Shown here: one piece after another, positions 1 to 8,400 of the stretch | How the letters are laid out: every line of letters starts with the position of its first letter | Numbering within the stretch: position 1 is the first letter of the stretch | NCBI GenBank assembly: GCA_945956975.1 | Contig: CAMFKC010000013.1 | Coordinates: forward strand, 1-13,198 | DNA from: an uncultured Methylocystaceae bacterium | GTDB taxonomy: Bacteria; Pseudomonadota; Alphaproteobacteria; Rhizobiales; Beijerinckiaceae | Direction of reading: 5' to 3' | Length of the DNA: 13,198 bases | The notes under the pieces: generated by a model | Told to the model about the DNA's origin: nothing | The model's database searches: none | The model's input: the letters and a program-made list of their open reading frames with translations, nothing else | Program-made: the position numbers and the translations under genes

Positions 1-9
1 TGAGGACGG

Positions 10-1638
10 CTACGACGCCATCGGCAGTCGGTATTCCTTCATCTGCTCCCGCAGTTCCGTCTTCAGGATCTTGCCCGTGGCCGTATGCGGGATGGCATCA
101 ACGAAGACGACGTCGTCCGGCATCCACCATTTGGCGATCTTGCCGTCCATGAAGCCGAGGATGTCCGACTTGGACGGATTGCGGCCTTCCTTCTTCACGA
201 CGATCAGCAGCGGGCGCTCGTCCCACTTGGGGTGCGCCACGCCGATGACGGCGGCCTCGGCGACGTCCGGGTGGCCCACGGCGAGGTTTTCAAGGTCGAT
301 CGATGAAATCCATTCGCCGCCGGACTTGATGACGTCCTTGGAGCGGTCGGTGATCTGCATGTAGCCGTTCGGATCGATCGTGGCGACGTCGCCCGTGTCG
401 AAGAAGCCTTCGCTATCGAGAATGTCCTCGTTCTCGCGCTTGAAGTAGCGGCGCGCGATCGCGGGGCCCTTCACCTTCAGACGGCCAAACTTCACGCCGT
501 CCCACGGCAGGCGATTGCCCTCGTCGTCGGTGATCTTCATCTCCACCGCGAAGATGGCGTGGCCCTGCTTGGCCTTGATGGCCATCAGGTCCTTGCCCTT
601 CAGTTCGCCGAGCGCGGGCTTGATGGCGCCGATCGTGCCGATCGGGCTCATCTCGGTCATGCCCCAGGCGTGATAGACGGTCACGCCGCGCTCCTCGAAG
701 AATTCGATCATCGAGGGCGGGCAGGCTGAGCCGCCGATGGCGACGCGGTTGAGCGTATGCAGTTCGACCTTGTTGGCCTGCATGTGCTGCATCAGCATCA
801 GCCACACGGTGGGCACGGCGGCGGAGAAGGTCACCTTCTCCTGCTCCAGCAACTCATAGACCGAGGCGCCGTCGAGCTTGGCGCCGGGCATGACGAACTT
901 CGCGCCGGCGAGCGGCACGGAGAAGGCGAGCGACCAGGCGTTGGCGTGGAACATCGGCACGATGGGCAGCACGGCGTCGGCCGCGCAGACCGACAGCGTG
1001 TCCTTCATGCAGGCCTGCAGCGCATGCAGCACGTTGGAGCGGTGCGAATAGAGCACGCCCTTGGGGTCGCCCGTCGTGCCCGACGTGTAGCAGAGGCCGG
1101 CGGCGGTGTTCTCGTCGAAGTCCTTCCAGGCGAAATTGCCGTCGACTTCCGCGATCCACTCTTCATAGGCCACCGCGTTCTTCAGCTTGGTGGCCGGCAT
1201 GTGGGCCTTGTCGGTCAGGATGATGTAGCGCTCGATCGACGGACACTTGTCCTGCACGGCCTCCATCAGCGGCACGAAGGTCAGGTCGAGCATCATCGCG
1301 CGGTCCTGCGCGTGGTTGACGATCCAGGCGATCTGCTCGGGGAAGAGGCGCGGATTGACGGTATGGTAGACGGCGCCGATGCCGGTGATGCCGTACCAGG
1401 CCTCCAGATGGCGCCAGGTGTTCCAGGCCAGAGTGGCGATGCGGTCGCCGAGCTTGACGCCGTCCTTGTCGAGCCGCTGGGCGACCTTGAGCGCGCGGTC
1501 GCGCACCTGGCGGTAATTGGTGCGATGGATCGGCCCCTCGATCGACCGCGTCACGACCTCGCGGTCGCCGAACTGCTGGGCGGCGTGATCGATAATCTTG
1601 TACTGCAGCAGCGGCCAGTCCTGCATCAAACCGAGCAT
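10..1638 (-). CDS. AMP-dependent acyl-CoA ligase (fatty-acid / 3-methylthiopropionate CoA ligase type)
   Basis: Activates a carboxylic acid with ATP to an acyl-adenylate and transfers it to CoA; cytoplasmic. The 542-residue product has the whole ANL-superfamily set: phosphate-binding loop YTSGTTGDPKG at residues 184-194, HAWGMTE at 324-329, TGD at 415-417, DRSKDVIKSGGEW hinge region from 431, and the C-terminal catalytic lysine in HTATGKILK (K523). The N-terminus MLGLMQDWPLL and the NPRLFPEQIAWIVNHA stretch resemble the medium/long-chain ligase group that includes DmdB, the 3-methylmercaptopropionyl-CoA ligase; the true substrate cannot be read from sequence. An in-frame ATG 39 bases upstream (1677) is rejected because the 1638 ATG has GGGAGGA five bases before it and matches the family start. 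It is divergent from a MarR regulator, which is a natural candidate to control it. Confidence 0.93.
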   Translation of the reverse strand: MLGLMQDWPLLQYKIIDHAAQQFGDREVVTRSIEGPIHRTNYRQVRDRALKVAQRLDKDGVKLGDRIATLAWNTWRHLEAWYGITGIGAVYHTVNPRLFPEQIAWIVNHAQDRAMMLDLTFVPLMEAVQDKCPSIERYIILTDKAHMPATKLKNAVAYEEWIAEVDGNFAWKDFDENTAAGLCYTSGTTGDPKGVLYSHRSNVLHALQACMKDTLSVCAADAVLPIVPMFHANAWSLAFSVPLAGAKFVMPGAKLDGASVYELLEQEKVTFSAAVPTVWLMLMQHMQANKVELHTLNRVAIGGSACPPSMIEFFEERGVTVYHAWGMTEMSPIGTIGAIKPALGELKGKDLMAIKAKQGHAIFAVEMKITDDEGNRLPWDGVKFGRLKVKGPAIARRYFKRENEDILDSEGFFDTGDVATIDPNGYMQITDRSKDVIKSGGEWISSIDLENLAVGHPDVAEAAVIGVAHPKWDERPLLIVVKKEGRNPSKSDILGFMDGKIAKWWMPDDVVFVDAIPHTATGKILKTELREQMKEYRLPMAS

Positions 1639-1643
1639 TGTCG

Positions 1644-1650
1644 TCCTCCC
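1644..1650 (-). promoter_or_regulatory. Ribosome binding site of the acyl-CoA ligase
   Basis: On the minus strand this reads GGGAGGA, five bases before the ATG at 1638. It decides the start in favour of 1638 over the upstream in-frame ATG at 1677. A TAGAAT hexamer on the minus strand (1676-1681) could be the -10 box of this gene and overlaps the rejected start, but no good -35 partner is visible. Confidence 0.8.
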
Positions 1651-1715
1651 GACGAAGATTCCTTTGCAGCCGCGCATTCTACGTCGCGCGGCCGCGGACG
1701 GATGCTTCTACAAGA

Positions 1716-1774
1716 CCGGAACGGCAAAATCCAAGGCCGGAGGGATGGGACCCTTTGACGCCGCGCCGTTCCGG
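1716..1774. promoter_or_regulatory. 10-base inverted repeat between acyl-CoA ligase and marR
   Basis: CCGGAACGGC (1716-1725) is matched perfectly by GCCGTTCCGG (1765-1774), 39 bases apart, in the 217-base gap (1639-1855) between divergent promoters. The right arm lies inside the spacer of the candidate marR promoter. Lesser repeats sit nearby: CCCTGC/GCAGGG (1787-1792 and 1802-1807) and a direct GTATCT repeat (1812-1817 and 1824-1829). These could be regulator binding sites; the usual MarR operator is a shorter, more compact palindrome, so assignment to this MarR is inference. Confidence 0.4.
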
Positions 1775-1784
1775 CGGGTATGGG
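1755..1784 (+). promoter_or_regulatory. Candidate sigma70-type promoter for marR
   Basis: TTGACG (1755-1760) and TATGGG (1779-1784) are 18 bases apart, giving an mRNA with a leader of roughly 65 bases before the TTG start at 1856. The -35 box is good and the -10 box is only fair. One arm of the inverted repeat lies between the two boxes, which would suit repression. Confidence 0.35.
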
Positions 1785-1855
1785 GACCCTGCCTTGCCGT
1801 CGCAGGGCCAAGTATCTAGCCTCGTATCTCGGGGAATCGCTGGAGCGGCCTGACA

Positions 1856-2317
1856 TTGACTGACGCATCCCGGGTCTGGTTCCGGTTCGTCCGGCTCGAA
1901 ACGAGAATTCGACTGGCGATCACCAACCGCCTCAAGGCCGTGGGCCTGTCCATCGCGCAATGCGACGTGCTGACCACGCTGACAGAGCGCGAGGGGCTGA
2001 GCCAGCAGGACCTCGCCGAACGGCTCTACGTGACCAAGGGCAATATATCCGGCCTGATCGACCGGCTGGCCGCCGCTGGGCTCGTCGAGCGCCGCACGAT
2101 TGCGAGCGACCGGCGCTCGCACGCCATCTTTCTCACCCCCGCCGGCCGCATTGCAGCTCAGAAGGGCATAGAAGCGCAGCAGGGGTTCGTTGACGAGACA
2201 CTCGGCCAGATGCCGGCGAGCGAACTTGCCGAGTTCGAGCGGCTGCTGGTCGCCTCGCGTGATCTCGTGCGCGCAAGCGAGACGCAGGCTTCGACCAGCA
2301 AAGCCCGCCGCGCCTAA
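1856..2317 (+). CDS. MarR-family transcriptional regulator
   Basis: A 153-residue DNA-binding protein of usual MarR length. The winged helix-turn-helix covers about residues 35-99: helix LSQQDLAERL (48-57), recognition helix KGNISGLIDRLAAAG (61-75), and the wing with the family hallmark DRRS (85-88) followed by LTPAGR (93-98). Helices on both sides would form the dimer interface. The start is a TTG with GGAG ten bases upstream; no ATG or GTG in frame gives a complete N-terminal helix, so TTG is preferred. MarR proteins generally repress a neighbouring divergent gene and themselves and are released by a small ligand; here the divergent gene is an acyl-CoA ligase, so an acyl acid or acyl-CoA ligand is a reasonable guess only. 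Confidence 0.9.
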   Translation: MTDASRVWFRFVRLETRIRLAITNRLKAVGLSIAQCDVLTTLTEREGLSQQDLAERLYVTKGNISGLIDRLAAAGLVERRTIASDRRSHAIFLTPAGRIAAQKGIEAQQGFVDETLGQMPASELAEFERLLVASRDLVRASETQASTSKARRA

Positions 2318-2373
2318 ACCCCGGAACCGACCTCCGTCCGCGGCGTTTCCGCTCTGAGAGTGCGGAGGGGCCC

Positions 2374-3144
2374 ATGATACGCGCTATGGCCATTTTTGCG
2401 GCCGCCGCCTTCCAGGGCGGGGCGGCGCTCGCCGAGACGACTGCCCCTACCCCGCCGCCGCGGCCCGGGGCCCTCAGTCCATTCTCCCATGTAGACCGCA
2501 AGGCTCCCGAACCGCCGCCGCGGCCGGACGATCTGTTGTCCTACGCGCCGGAAGCGCCCTCCCGCGAACAAACCTTGCCTAAAATCGAGGCTGACGCGAG
2601 CTGCCGCGCGCTCTTGGCCGACGCCAGCCTCGTGACCGAGACGCGCGAGCCGATCTCGGGCGCAGGCGGCTGCGGCATTGCAGCGCCGGTCTCGCTGGTC
2701 GCCGTAGTGCTGAAGGACAAGCGCCGGGTTGAAGTGGCGCCCGCCCCGGTCATGCGCTGCGATCTCGCGGCGCGTCTCGGCGCCTACATACGCGAGACGG
2801 TTGCGCCGGCGACGGAATTTTACGGCCGCCAGATCAAGCGCGTGGTGACCGCCGACGCCTACGATTGCCGCAACCGCAATCGCCAGGCCGAAGCCAAGCT
2901 GTCGGAACACGCGACCGGCGGCGCAGTCGACCTCTCCGCGATCGAATTCGTGGACGGCAAAGTGCTGCGCCTGGCCGACAAGACGAACGATCCGGCCATC
3001 GCGAACTCCCTGAAGCAGAGCGCTTGCGCGCGTTTCAGCACGGTGCTGGGCCCGGGCTCGGACGGCTACCACGAAGACCACATCCACCTCGACCTCGCGC
3101 AGCGCCGCAATGGCTACAAGATCTGCCAGTGGGTCCTGCGCTGA
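2374..3144 (+). CDS. Exported extensin-like protein (M15-peptidase-type fold)
   Basis: A 256-residue exported protein of the bacterial extensin-like C-terminal family. Residues 1-20 are a signal peptide ending ALA before ETT. A proline-rich segment follows (about 24-53) in which PPPRP occurs twice, encoded by an identical 14-base stretch exactly 60 bases apart. The globular part has the zinc-site pattern of M15/VanX/MepA-type peptidases: SEHATGGAVDLS with H179 and D186, and YHEDHIHLDL with H233, H236 and H238. Six cysteines (77, 100, 129, 165, 218, 251) suggest periplasmic disulfides. Family members are usually called extensin-like without a proven activity; a cell-wall peptide hydrolase role is inference from the motifs. 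GGAGG lies five bases before the ATG and is partly inside a small imperfect hairpin (2349-2365). Confidence 0.88.
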   Translation: MIRAMAIFAAAAFQGGAALAETTAPTPPPRPGALSPFSHVDRKAPEPPPRPDDLLSYAPEAPSREQTLPKIEADASCRALLADASLVTETREPISGAGGCGIAAPVSLVAVVLKDKRRVEVAPAPVMRCDLAARLGAYIRETVAPATEFYGRQIKRVVTADAYDCRNRNRQAEAKLSEHATGGAVDLSAIEFVDGKVLRLADKTNDPAIANSLKQSACARFSTVLGPGSDGYHEDHIHLDLAQRRNGYKICQWVLR

Positions 3145-4557
3145 TCAGCGCGGATCGATCGGTCGCACCGTGGTTAGGCCGAGGATCTGCTCCAGCGCCC
3201 GGGCGCCGGCGATGGCCTTGCCGTCCTCGTTGGTCGGCGCGATGACTTGCAGGCCGACCGGTAGCTTGCCCTTCGTGAACCCACACGGCAGCGAGATCGC
3301 GGGCACGCCGCAAAGCGTCGGGCCATAGGCGATCGACAGCCATTCGATGTAATTGGGATATTCGTAGCCGTCGCAATGCGTGAGGTAGCGCTGCTCGACC
3401 GGAAAAGCGGCCACGACTGTCGCCGGGCAGAGCAGCAGGTCGTAGTCGTGCAGGAAGGCGTCCATGCGCATGGCGAGCTGGACGCGGTGGCGCTCGGCGT
3501 TCGCGATGTCGTCGGCAGTCAGCTTCAACCCATCCTCGACGTTCCAGATGATGTCTTCCTTGAACTTGTCGCGGTGCTGCTGGACCAGCGGGCCGAGGCC
3601 GGTCGCGAAATTGCGGGCGCGCAGCACGCGGAAGCAATCATGCGCTCCGGACAGATCGGGCGAGGCCTCGACGACCTCGACGCCCGCCTCCGCAAACCGC
3701 TGGGCGGCCTTGCGCGTGACTTCGGCGATCTCGGGGTCGACCGGGGTGATGCCGAGGTTGCGCGAATAGGCGACCCGCTTCGGCAGCCAGCCGGACTTCG
3801 CGGCCGACAGGAAGCTCTGCGCCGGGCGCGGCTTCGACAGCATGTCGCGGCGGTCCTCGCCAGACATGGCGTCGAACAGCAGGGCGAGGTCTTCCACGGT
3901 GCGGGCCATGGGGCCCTGCACGCCGAGCGTCTGGTCTACGATCGAGCGGTTGTTGGAGGCGACCCTGCCGGGCGTCGGCCTCATGCCGACGATGCCGCAG
4001 AAACTCGCGGGATTGCGCAGCGAGCCGCCCATGTCTGACCCGTGCGCCACCCAGGCCGTGCCGGACGCCAGCGCCGCCGCCGCGCCGCCCGATGACCCCG
4101 CCGGCGTGCGGGCGAGGTTCCACGGATTGCGGGTGATGCCGAATACGGGATTGAACGTGTTGCCGCCCGCGCCGAATTCCGGCGTGTTGGACTTGGCGTA
4201 GACGATACCGCCTTCGCCCTCGATCTTGTCGACGCAGATGTCCGACGCGTCGGGGACGAAATCTGCGAAAAGGGGCGAGCCCGAGGTCGAGCGCACGCCC
4301 TTGACCCAAGAGAGGTCCTTGATCGGCACGGGCAGGCCGGCGAGCAGGCCGCGCTCGGCGGCAGGCTTCTTCAGCAGGGCGTCGGCATGGGCGCGGGCGC
4401 GGTCGAAACAGCGAATGGGTAGGGCGTTGATCTTGCCGTCGACCTCGGCGATGCGCGTCTCCAGCGCATCCAAACAATCGTGCGGGGTGATTTCGCCGGC
4501 CTTCAGCCGGGCGACGAGGGCGTTGGCGCTCGATCCGATCAGTTCCGACTTGGACAT
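3145..4557 (-). CDS. Amidase-signature family amidase
   Basis: A complete 470-residue serine amidase that hydrolyses a carboxamide to acid and ammonia or amine; cytoplasmic, no signal peptide. The Ser-cisSer-Lys triad is visible with exact family spacing: K80 in VPIKDL, S155 in TPAGSSGG, and nucleophile S179 in HGSDMGGSLR (75 and 24 residues apart, as in FAAH). The C-terminal PAISLPCGF and LPVGLQVIAP segments are also typical. The substrate is not predictable. There is no gatB or gatC next to it and the body looks like a stand-alone amidase, so GatA is unlikely. AGGGAG four bases before the ATG at 4557 fixes the start. The stop codon touches that of the convergent extensin-like gene with no base between. 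It is divergent from the histidine phosphatase gene. Confidence 0.93.
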   Translation of the reverse strand: MSKSELIGSSANALVARLKAGEITPHDCLDALETRIAEVDGKINALPIRCFDRARAHADALLKKPAAERGLLAGLPVPIKDLSWVKGVRSTSGSPLFADFVPDASDICVDKIEGEGGIVYAKSNTPEFGAGGNTFNPVFGITRNPWNLARTPAGSSGGAAAALASGTAWVAHGSDMGGSLRNPASFCGIVGMRPTPGRVASNNRSIVDQTLGVQGPMARTVEDLALLFDAMSGEDRRDMLSKPRPAQSFLSAAKSGWLPKRVAYSRNLGITPVDPEIAEVTRKAAQRFAEAGVEVVEASPDLSGAHDCFRVLRARNFATGLGPLVQQHRDKFKEDIIWNVEDGLKLTADDIANAERHRVQLAMRMDAFLHDYDLLLCPATVVAAFPVEQRYLTHCDGYEYPNYIEWLSIAYGPTLCGVPAISLPCGFTKGKLPVGLQVIAPTNEDGKAIAGARALEQILGLTTVRPIDPR

Positions 4558-4580
4558 TCCTCTCCCTGCCTTGTTTTCGT

Positions 4581-4598
4581 GGCGCGATCCGGCGCGCC
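4581..4598. promoter_or_regulatory. Small GC-rich palindrome between amidase and phosphatase
   Basis: GGCGCG, six bases, then CGCGCC, within the 147-base gap (4558-4704) between two divergent genes. It could be an operator or only GC-rich chance. A TTGACG hexamer at 4673-4678, 32 bases before the phosphatase ATG, could be its -35 box. Confidence 0.2.
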
Positions 4599-4704
4599 GT
4601 TGGGCAGGATTTGTCGCAGGCCGGAGCGCGCCCGGCAAGGAGTCGGCTTTGCGGCGACGCCCGCTTCGTGCTTTGACGACGCCTCCTGCAAGACCGAAAC
4701 CGCC

Positions 4705-5310
4705 ATGGCCTACGACATCGAGACGCCGTTGTTCTTTTTTCGCCACGGCGAGACCTTCTACAACGCCGAGGGCCGCATCCAGGGGCAGCTCGACACGCCC
4801 CTGTCCCCGATCGGCCGCGCGCAGGCGGGCGAAGCCGGCCGGAAGCTCGCGGCGGCGCTGAGCGACAGCGGCCTGGGCGCCGGCGATGTCGGCTGGTTCG
4901 CGTCGCCGCTGTCGCGCACCAGCGAATCGATGGCGCTGGCGCGCGCCGCAATGGCGCTGCCGCAGGACGATTTCGAGCGGGACAAGCGGCTGATGGAAAT
5001 ATCCTTCGGCCTCTGGCAGGATCTGACCTGGCCCGAGATCGCGGCGCGATACCCCGGCAGCGTGTTGGCGCGGAAGGCGAATTTCTGGAATTTTCGCCCC
5101 CCCGATGGCGAGAGCTACGCGGACCTCGCGGCGCGCGTGCATTCCTTCCTTGCGGGCGTTCGCGGCCCCGCCGTAGTCGCCTCTCACGGCGGTGTGGCCC
5201 GCGCTTTGATGGTTCTGCTGGGCGGGCTCGCGCCGGCGGATGTCGAGGGCATGCCGATCTATCAGGGGCGCCTGCTGGTTTTCGCCGCCGGAAGAGGGCG
5301 TTGGATCTGA
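4705..5310 (+). CDS. Histidine phosphatase family protein (phosphoglycerate-mutase-like)
   Basis: A 201-residue cytoplasmic phosphatase of the two-histidine superfamily. Catalytic residues are all present: FFRHGET with nucleophile H14 near the N-terminus, SPLSRTSES with R71, the acid E98 in MEISFGLW, and the second histidine H151 in VASHGG. The branch (RHGET...GRIQGQLDTPLSPIG) is the one containing GpmB, CobC and many generic phosphatases; the substrate is not predictable and I see no cobalamin genes nearby. The reading frame is open far upstream, but that part lacks family similarity and the ATG at 4705 places RHG at the expected distance. No clear ribosome binding site precedes it. It lies on the same strand as the synthetase gene, 184 bases upstream; co-transcription is possible but unproven. 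Confidence 0.9.
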   Translation: MAYDIETPLFFFRHGETFYNAEGRIQGQLDTPLSPIGRAQAGEAGRKLAAALSDSGLGAGDVGWFASPLSRTSESMALARAAMALPQDDFERDKRLMEISFGLWQDLTWPEIAARYPGSVLARKANFWNFRPPDGESYADLAARVHSFLAGVRGPAVVASHGGVARALMVLLGGLAPADVEGMPIYQGRLLVFAAGRGRWI

Positions 5311-5420
5311 CGGCAGCGATTTGCGTTCATTGCATGTTCAGTCGCCCGGCGGGATAGGAGGGGCGCCAGACTTGTGCTATCCCGGACCCGAGAGAATGGG
5401 CGGCCGGACTTCGCATTTCC

Positions 5421-5464
5421 GCCCGATTTTCGGGCACTAACCGGCTTGCCGCGATCGGGCAGGC
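5421..5464 (+). other. Two short hairpins in the leader of the synthetase gene
   Basis: The gap 5311-5494 contains GCCCGA-TTT-TCGGGC (5421-5435) and GCTTGCC-7 bases-GGCAGGC (5444-5464, one G-U pair). Neither is followed by a T run, so they are poor terminators. They would lie in the 5' leader of the synthetase mRNA if transcription starts upstream. I see no confident promoter in this gap; TTGCAT and GATAGG (5330-5335 and 5353-5358) are weak candidates. Confidence 0.3.
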
Positions 5465-5494
5465 AACAGGCGCAGACAACAGCGGCCGGACCGG

Positions 5495-8400
5495 ATGAAC
5501 GAAATCGAGAACAACGTGGCGGAAGCCCCCACCGCCGCGCTCCCCGAAGCCGCCCCCGCGCCGGAGACGGTAACGAAAGCCGTGCTCGTCGGCCGTGTCG
5601 CGCCCGAGCACCTGCGCGACGAATTGCTGGCCGAGATATTCGCGGACACGGTGCGCGCGCGCGCCGGCCACGCGGCGATGGAGACGCTGGAGCGCATCTA
5701 CAGCTACGCCGAGGTGGATGCGCTGGCGACCGCGATCGCGCGGGCCCTGGTTGCGCGCGACATCGGTCCCGGCCATGTCGTGGGCCTGTGGATGGCGCGC
5801 GGGCCGGAACTGCTGATCGCCCAGATCGCCATCGCCAAGACCGGCGCCGCCTGGCTGCCCTTCGACGCCGACGCGCCCGTCGACCGCATCGCGGTCTGCC
5901 TGCAGGACGCTGAAGCGAAGGGGCTGCTGACCTCGGCGGAATTTGCGCTGAAGGCCGAAGGGCACATGCCCTGCCCGATCCTGATCGACGAGGCCATCGT
6001 CGATCCCGCCGACAACAGGCCGGTCGACGCGCGCGCGCTTGGGGCGACGCCGGACCATGCCGCCTACATGATCTACACGTCCGGCTCGACCGGCGTGCCG
6101 AAGGGCATCGTGATCACCGGGCGCAACATCTGCCACTACCTGCGTTCGGCCAACGAGGTCTACGGCGTCGGGCCGAGCGACATCGTCTTCCAGGGCGCCT
6201 CTGTCGCCTTCGACCTGTCGATGGAGGAGATCTGGATTCCCTACCTCGTCGGCGCGACCCTGTTCGTGGCGACGCCGCAGATCATGGGCGAGGCGGACAA
6301 GCTGCCCGACATTCTCGACGACGCCGGCGTGACCGTGCTCGACACGGTGCCGACGCTGCTCGCCATGCTGCCGAAGGATGCGCCGAAGCTGCGCATCATC
6401 ATCCTCGGCGGCGAGGCCTGTCCGCCCGCTGTCGCTGCGCGCTGGTGCAAGCCCGGCCGGACCATCTTCAATTCCTACGGGCCGACCGAGGCCACCGTCG
6501 TGGCCACCGCCGCGATCGTGGAGCCGGACAAGCCGGTCACGATCGGCGGTCCGATCCCGAACTATACGGCCTATGTCTGCGACGACATGCTGAACCTTCT
6601 GGATCGCGGCATCGAAGGCGAATTGCTGATCGGCGGGCCGGGCGTCGCAAAGGGCTATCTCAAGCGCGACGAGCTGACGGCGGAAAAATTCGTCGCCAAT
6701 CCCTTCTCGTCCAGCGGCGCCGACCCGATCCTCTATCGCTCCGGCGACGCCGTGGTGCTGGACGAGGCGGGGAACATCAATTTCCGCGGCCGCATCGACG
6801 ACCAGGTGAAGATCCGCGGCTTCCGGGTCGAACTCGGCGAGATCGAGGCGAAGCTGACCGACCTCGCGGGCGTCTCGCAGGCCGCCGTGGTGCTGCGCGC
6901 GGTCGATGGCATCGACGAACTCGTCGCCTTCCTCGTGCCGAACAAGGGCGCGACCTTGGACGCGCGGCAGATGCGCGCCGACCTTCGCGCGAACCTGCCC
7001 GCCTACATGGTGCCGGGCCGCTACGAAATTCTCGACACGCTCCCGAAGCTGCCGTCCGGCAAGGTCAACCGCAACCTGCTCAAGAAGGCGGAACTGACCG
7101 CCGCCGCTCCCGTCGAGGAGCAGGAGGAGCCACGCACCGAAACGGAAGCCGCGCTGCTCGACGCGGCCAAGCGGACACTGCCGCCGCAGGCCATGCCGTT
7201 CGACGCGGATTTCTTCACCGACCTCGGCGGCCATTCGCTGCTTGCCGCGCGCTTCGTGTCGGCCGTGCGCCAGACGCCGCATCTCGCCTCGATCACGCTG
7301 CAGGATGTCTACAACCTGCGCTCGCTGCGTGCGATCGCGGCGCATCTCGACGGGAAGGCCGACGCGGCCGGTCCCGCGCGCGATCTCTCCTTCGAGCCGC
7401 CGCCCTTCCTGCGCCGCTTCCTGTGCGGCCTCGCGCAGGCGATCGCCCTGCCCTTCATCCTCGCGCTGATGACGGCGCAATGGCTCGGCGTCTTCGTCAG
7501 CTACATGCTGCTGACCGATCCTGACGCCAACCTGCTGTCCGAAATCGTCGCGCTGCTCGGCGTCTATCTCTGCATCAACCTCGCCACGATCCTGATCTCG
7601 ATCGGCGCCAAATGGCTGCTGCTCGGGCGCACCAAGCCCGGCCGCTATCCGCTGTGGGGAAGCTATTATTTCCGCTGGTGGCTGGCGCAGCACCTGATCG
7701 CGCTCTGCCACGTCAAATGGTTCCAGGCCTCGCCGATCATGCGCCTCTACCTGACGGCCATGGGCGCGAAGATCGGCGAGGACGCCATCATCAGCGAGGT
7801 GGAAGCCGGCGCGATCGATCTCGTGACGATCGGCGCAGGCGCCTCGCTCGGCACGAAGCTGAAGCTCGCCAACGTGCGCATCGTCGGCAACGAGATGATC
7901 GTGGGGCGGATAGACATCGGCGCGGACGCCTATGTCGGCACGTCCTGCGTGATCGAGGACGGCTGCGTGATCGGCCAGGGCGCGGAACTGAAGGACCTGA
8001 CCTCCGTGCCGGCGGGCACCGAGATCGGCGCGCACGAGATCTGGGACGGCTCGCCCGCCCGCAAGACCGGCATGGTGGACGAGGCGGAACTGCCGGCGCA
8101 GGCGACGACGACGCCAGGCCGCCGCGCGCTGCACACATTCGTCTACACCGTGCTGCTGCTGATCATACCGCCGCTCGGCCTGCTGCCGATCTTCCCGGCG
8201 TTCTGGGTGTTCGACCGGATGGATTCCTGGCTCGACATCCTCGACCGCACCTATTACCTGCTCGCCATTCCGATCTTCGCCTGGCCGACGTCGTTTGCGC
8301 TGGTCATCCTCACCGTCGGCTTCATCGCGGCGGTGCGCTGGGCGGTTCTCCCGCGCGTGAAGGAAGGCGTCTATTCCATCCATTCGTGGTTCTACCTGCG

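Noticed and set aside
757..1758. A 333-codon plus-strand frame over the acyl-CoA ligase
   Set aside because: Shadow of the ligase gene; rich in His, Gly, Val and Arg with no family similarity, while the ligase frame carries all motifs.
2331..2368. CCTCCG/CGGAGG pairing that could hide the ribosome binding site of the extensin-like gene
   Set aside because: Six base pairs across 26 bases, with a competing small hairpin inside; such pairing arises easily with any GGAGG site, so I do not call a switch.
4558..5187. N-terminal extension of the amidase by 210 residues
   Set aside because: The added part is antisense to the histidine phosphatase and has no amidase similarity; the ATG at 4557 has its own ribosome binding site.
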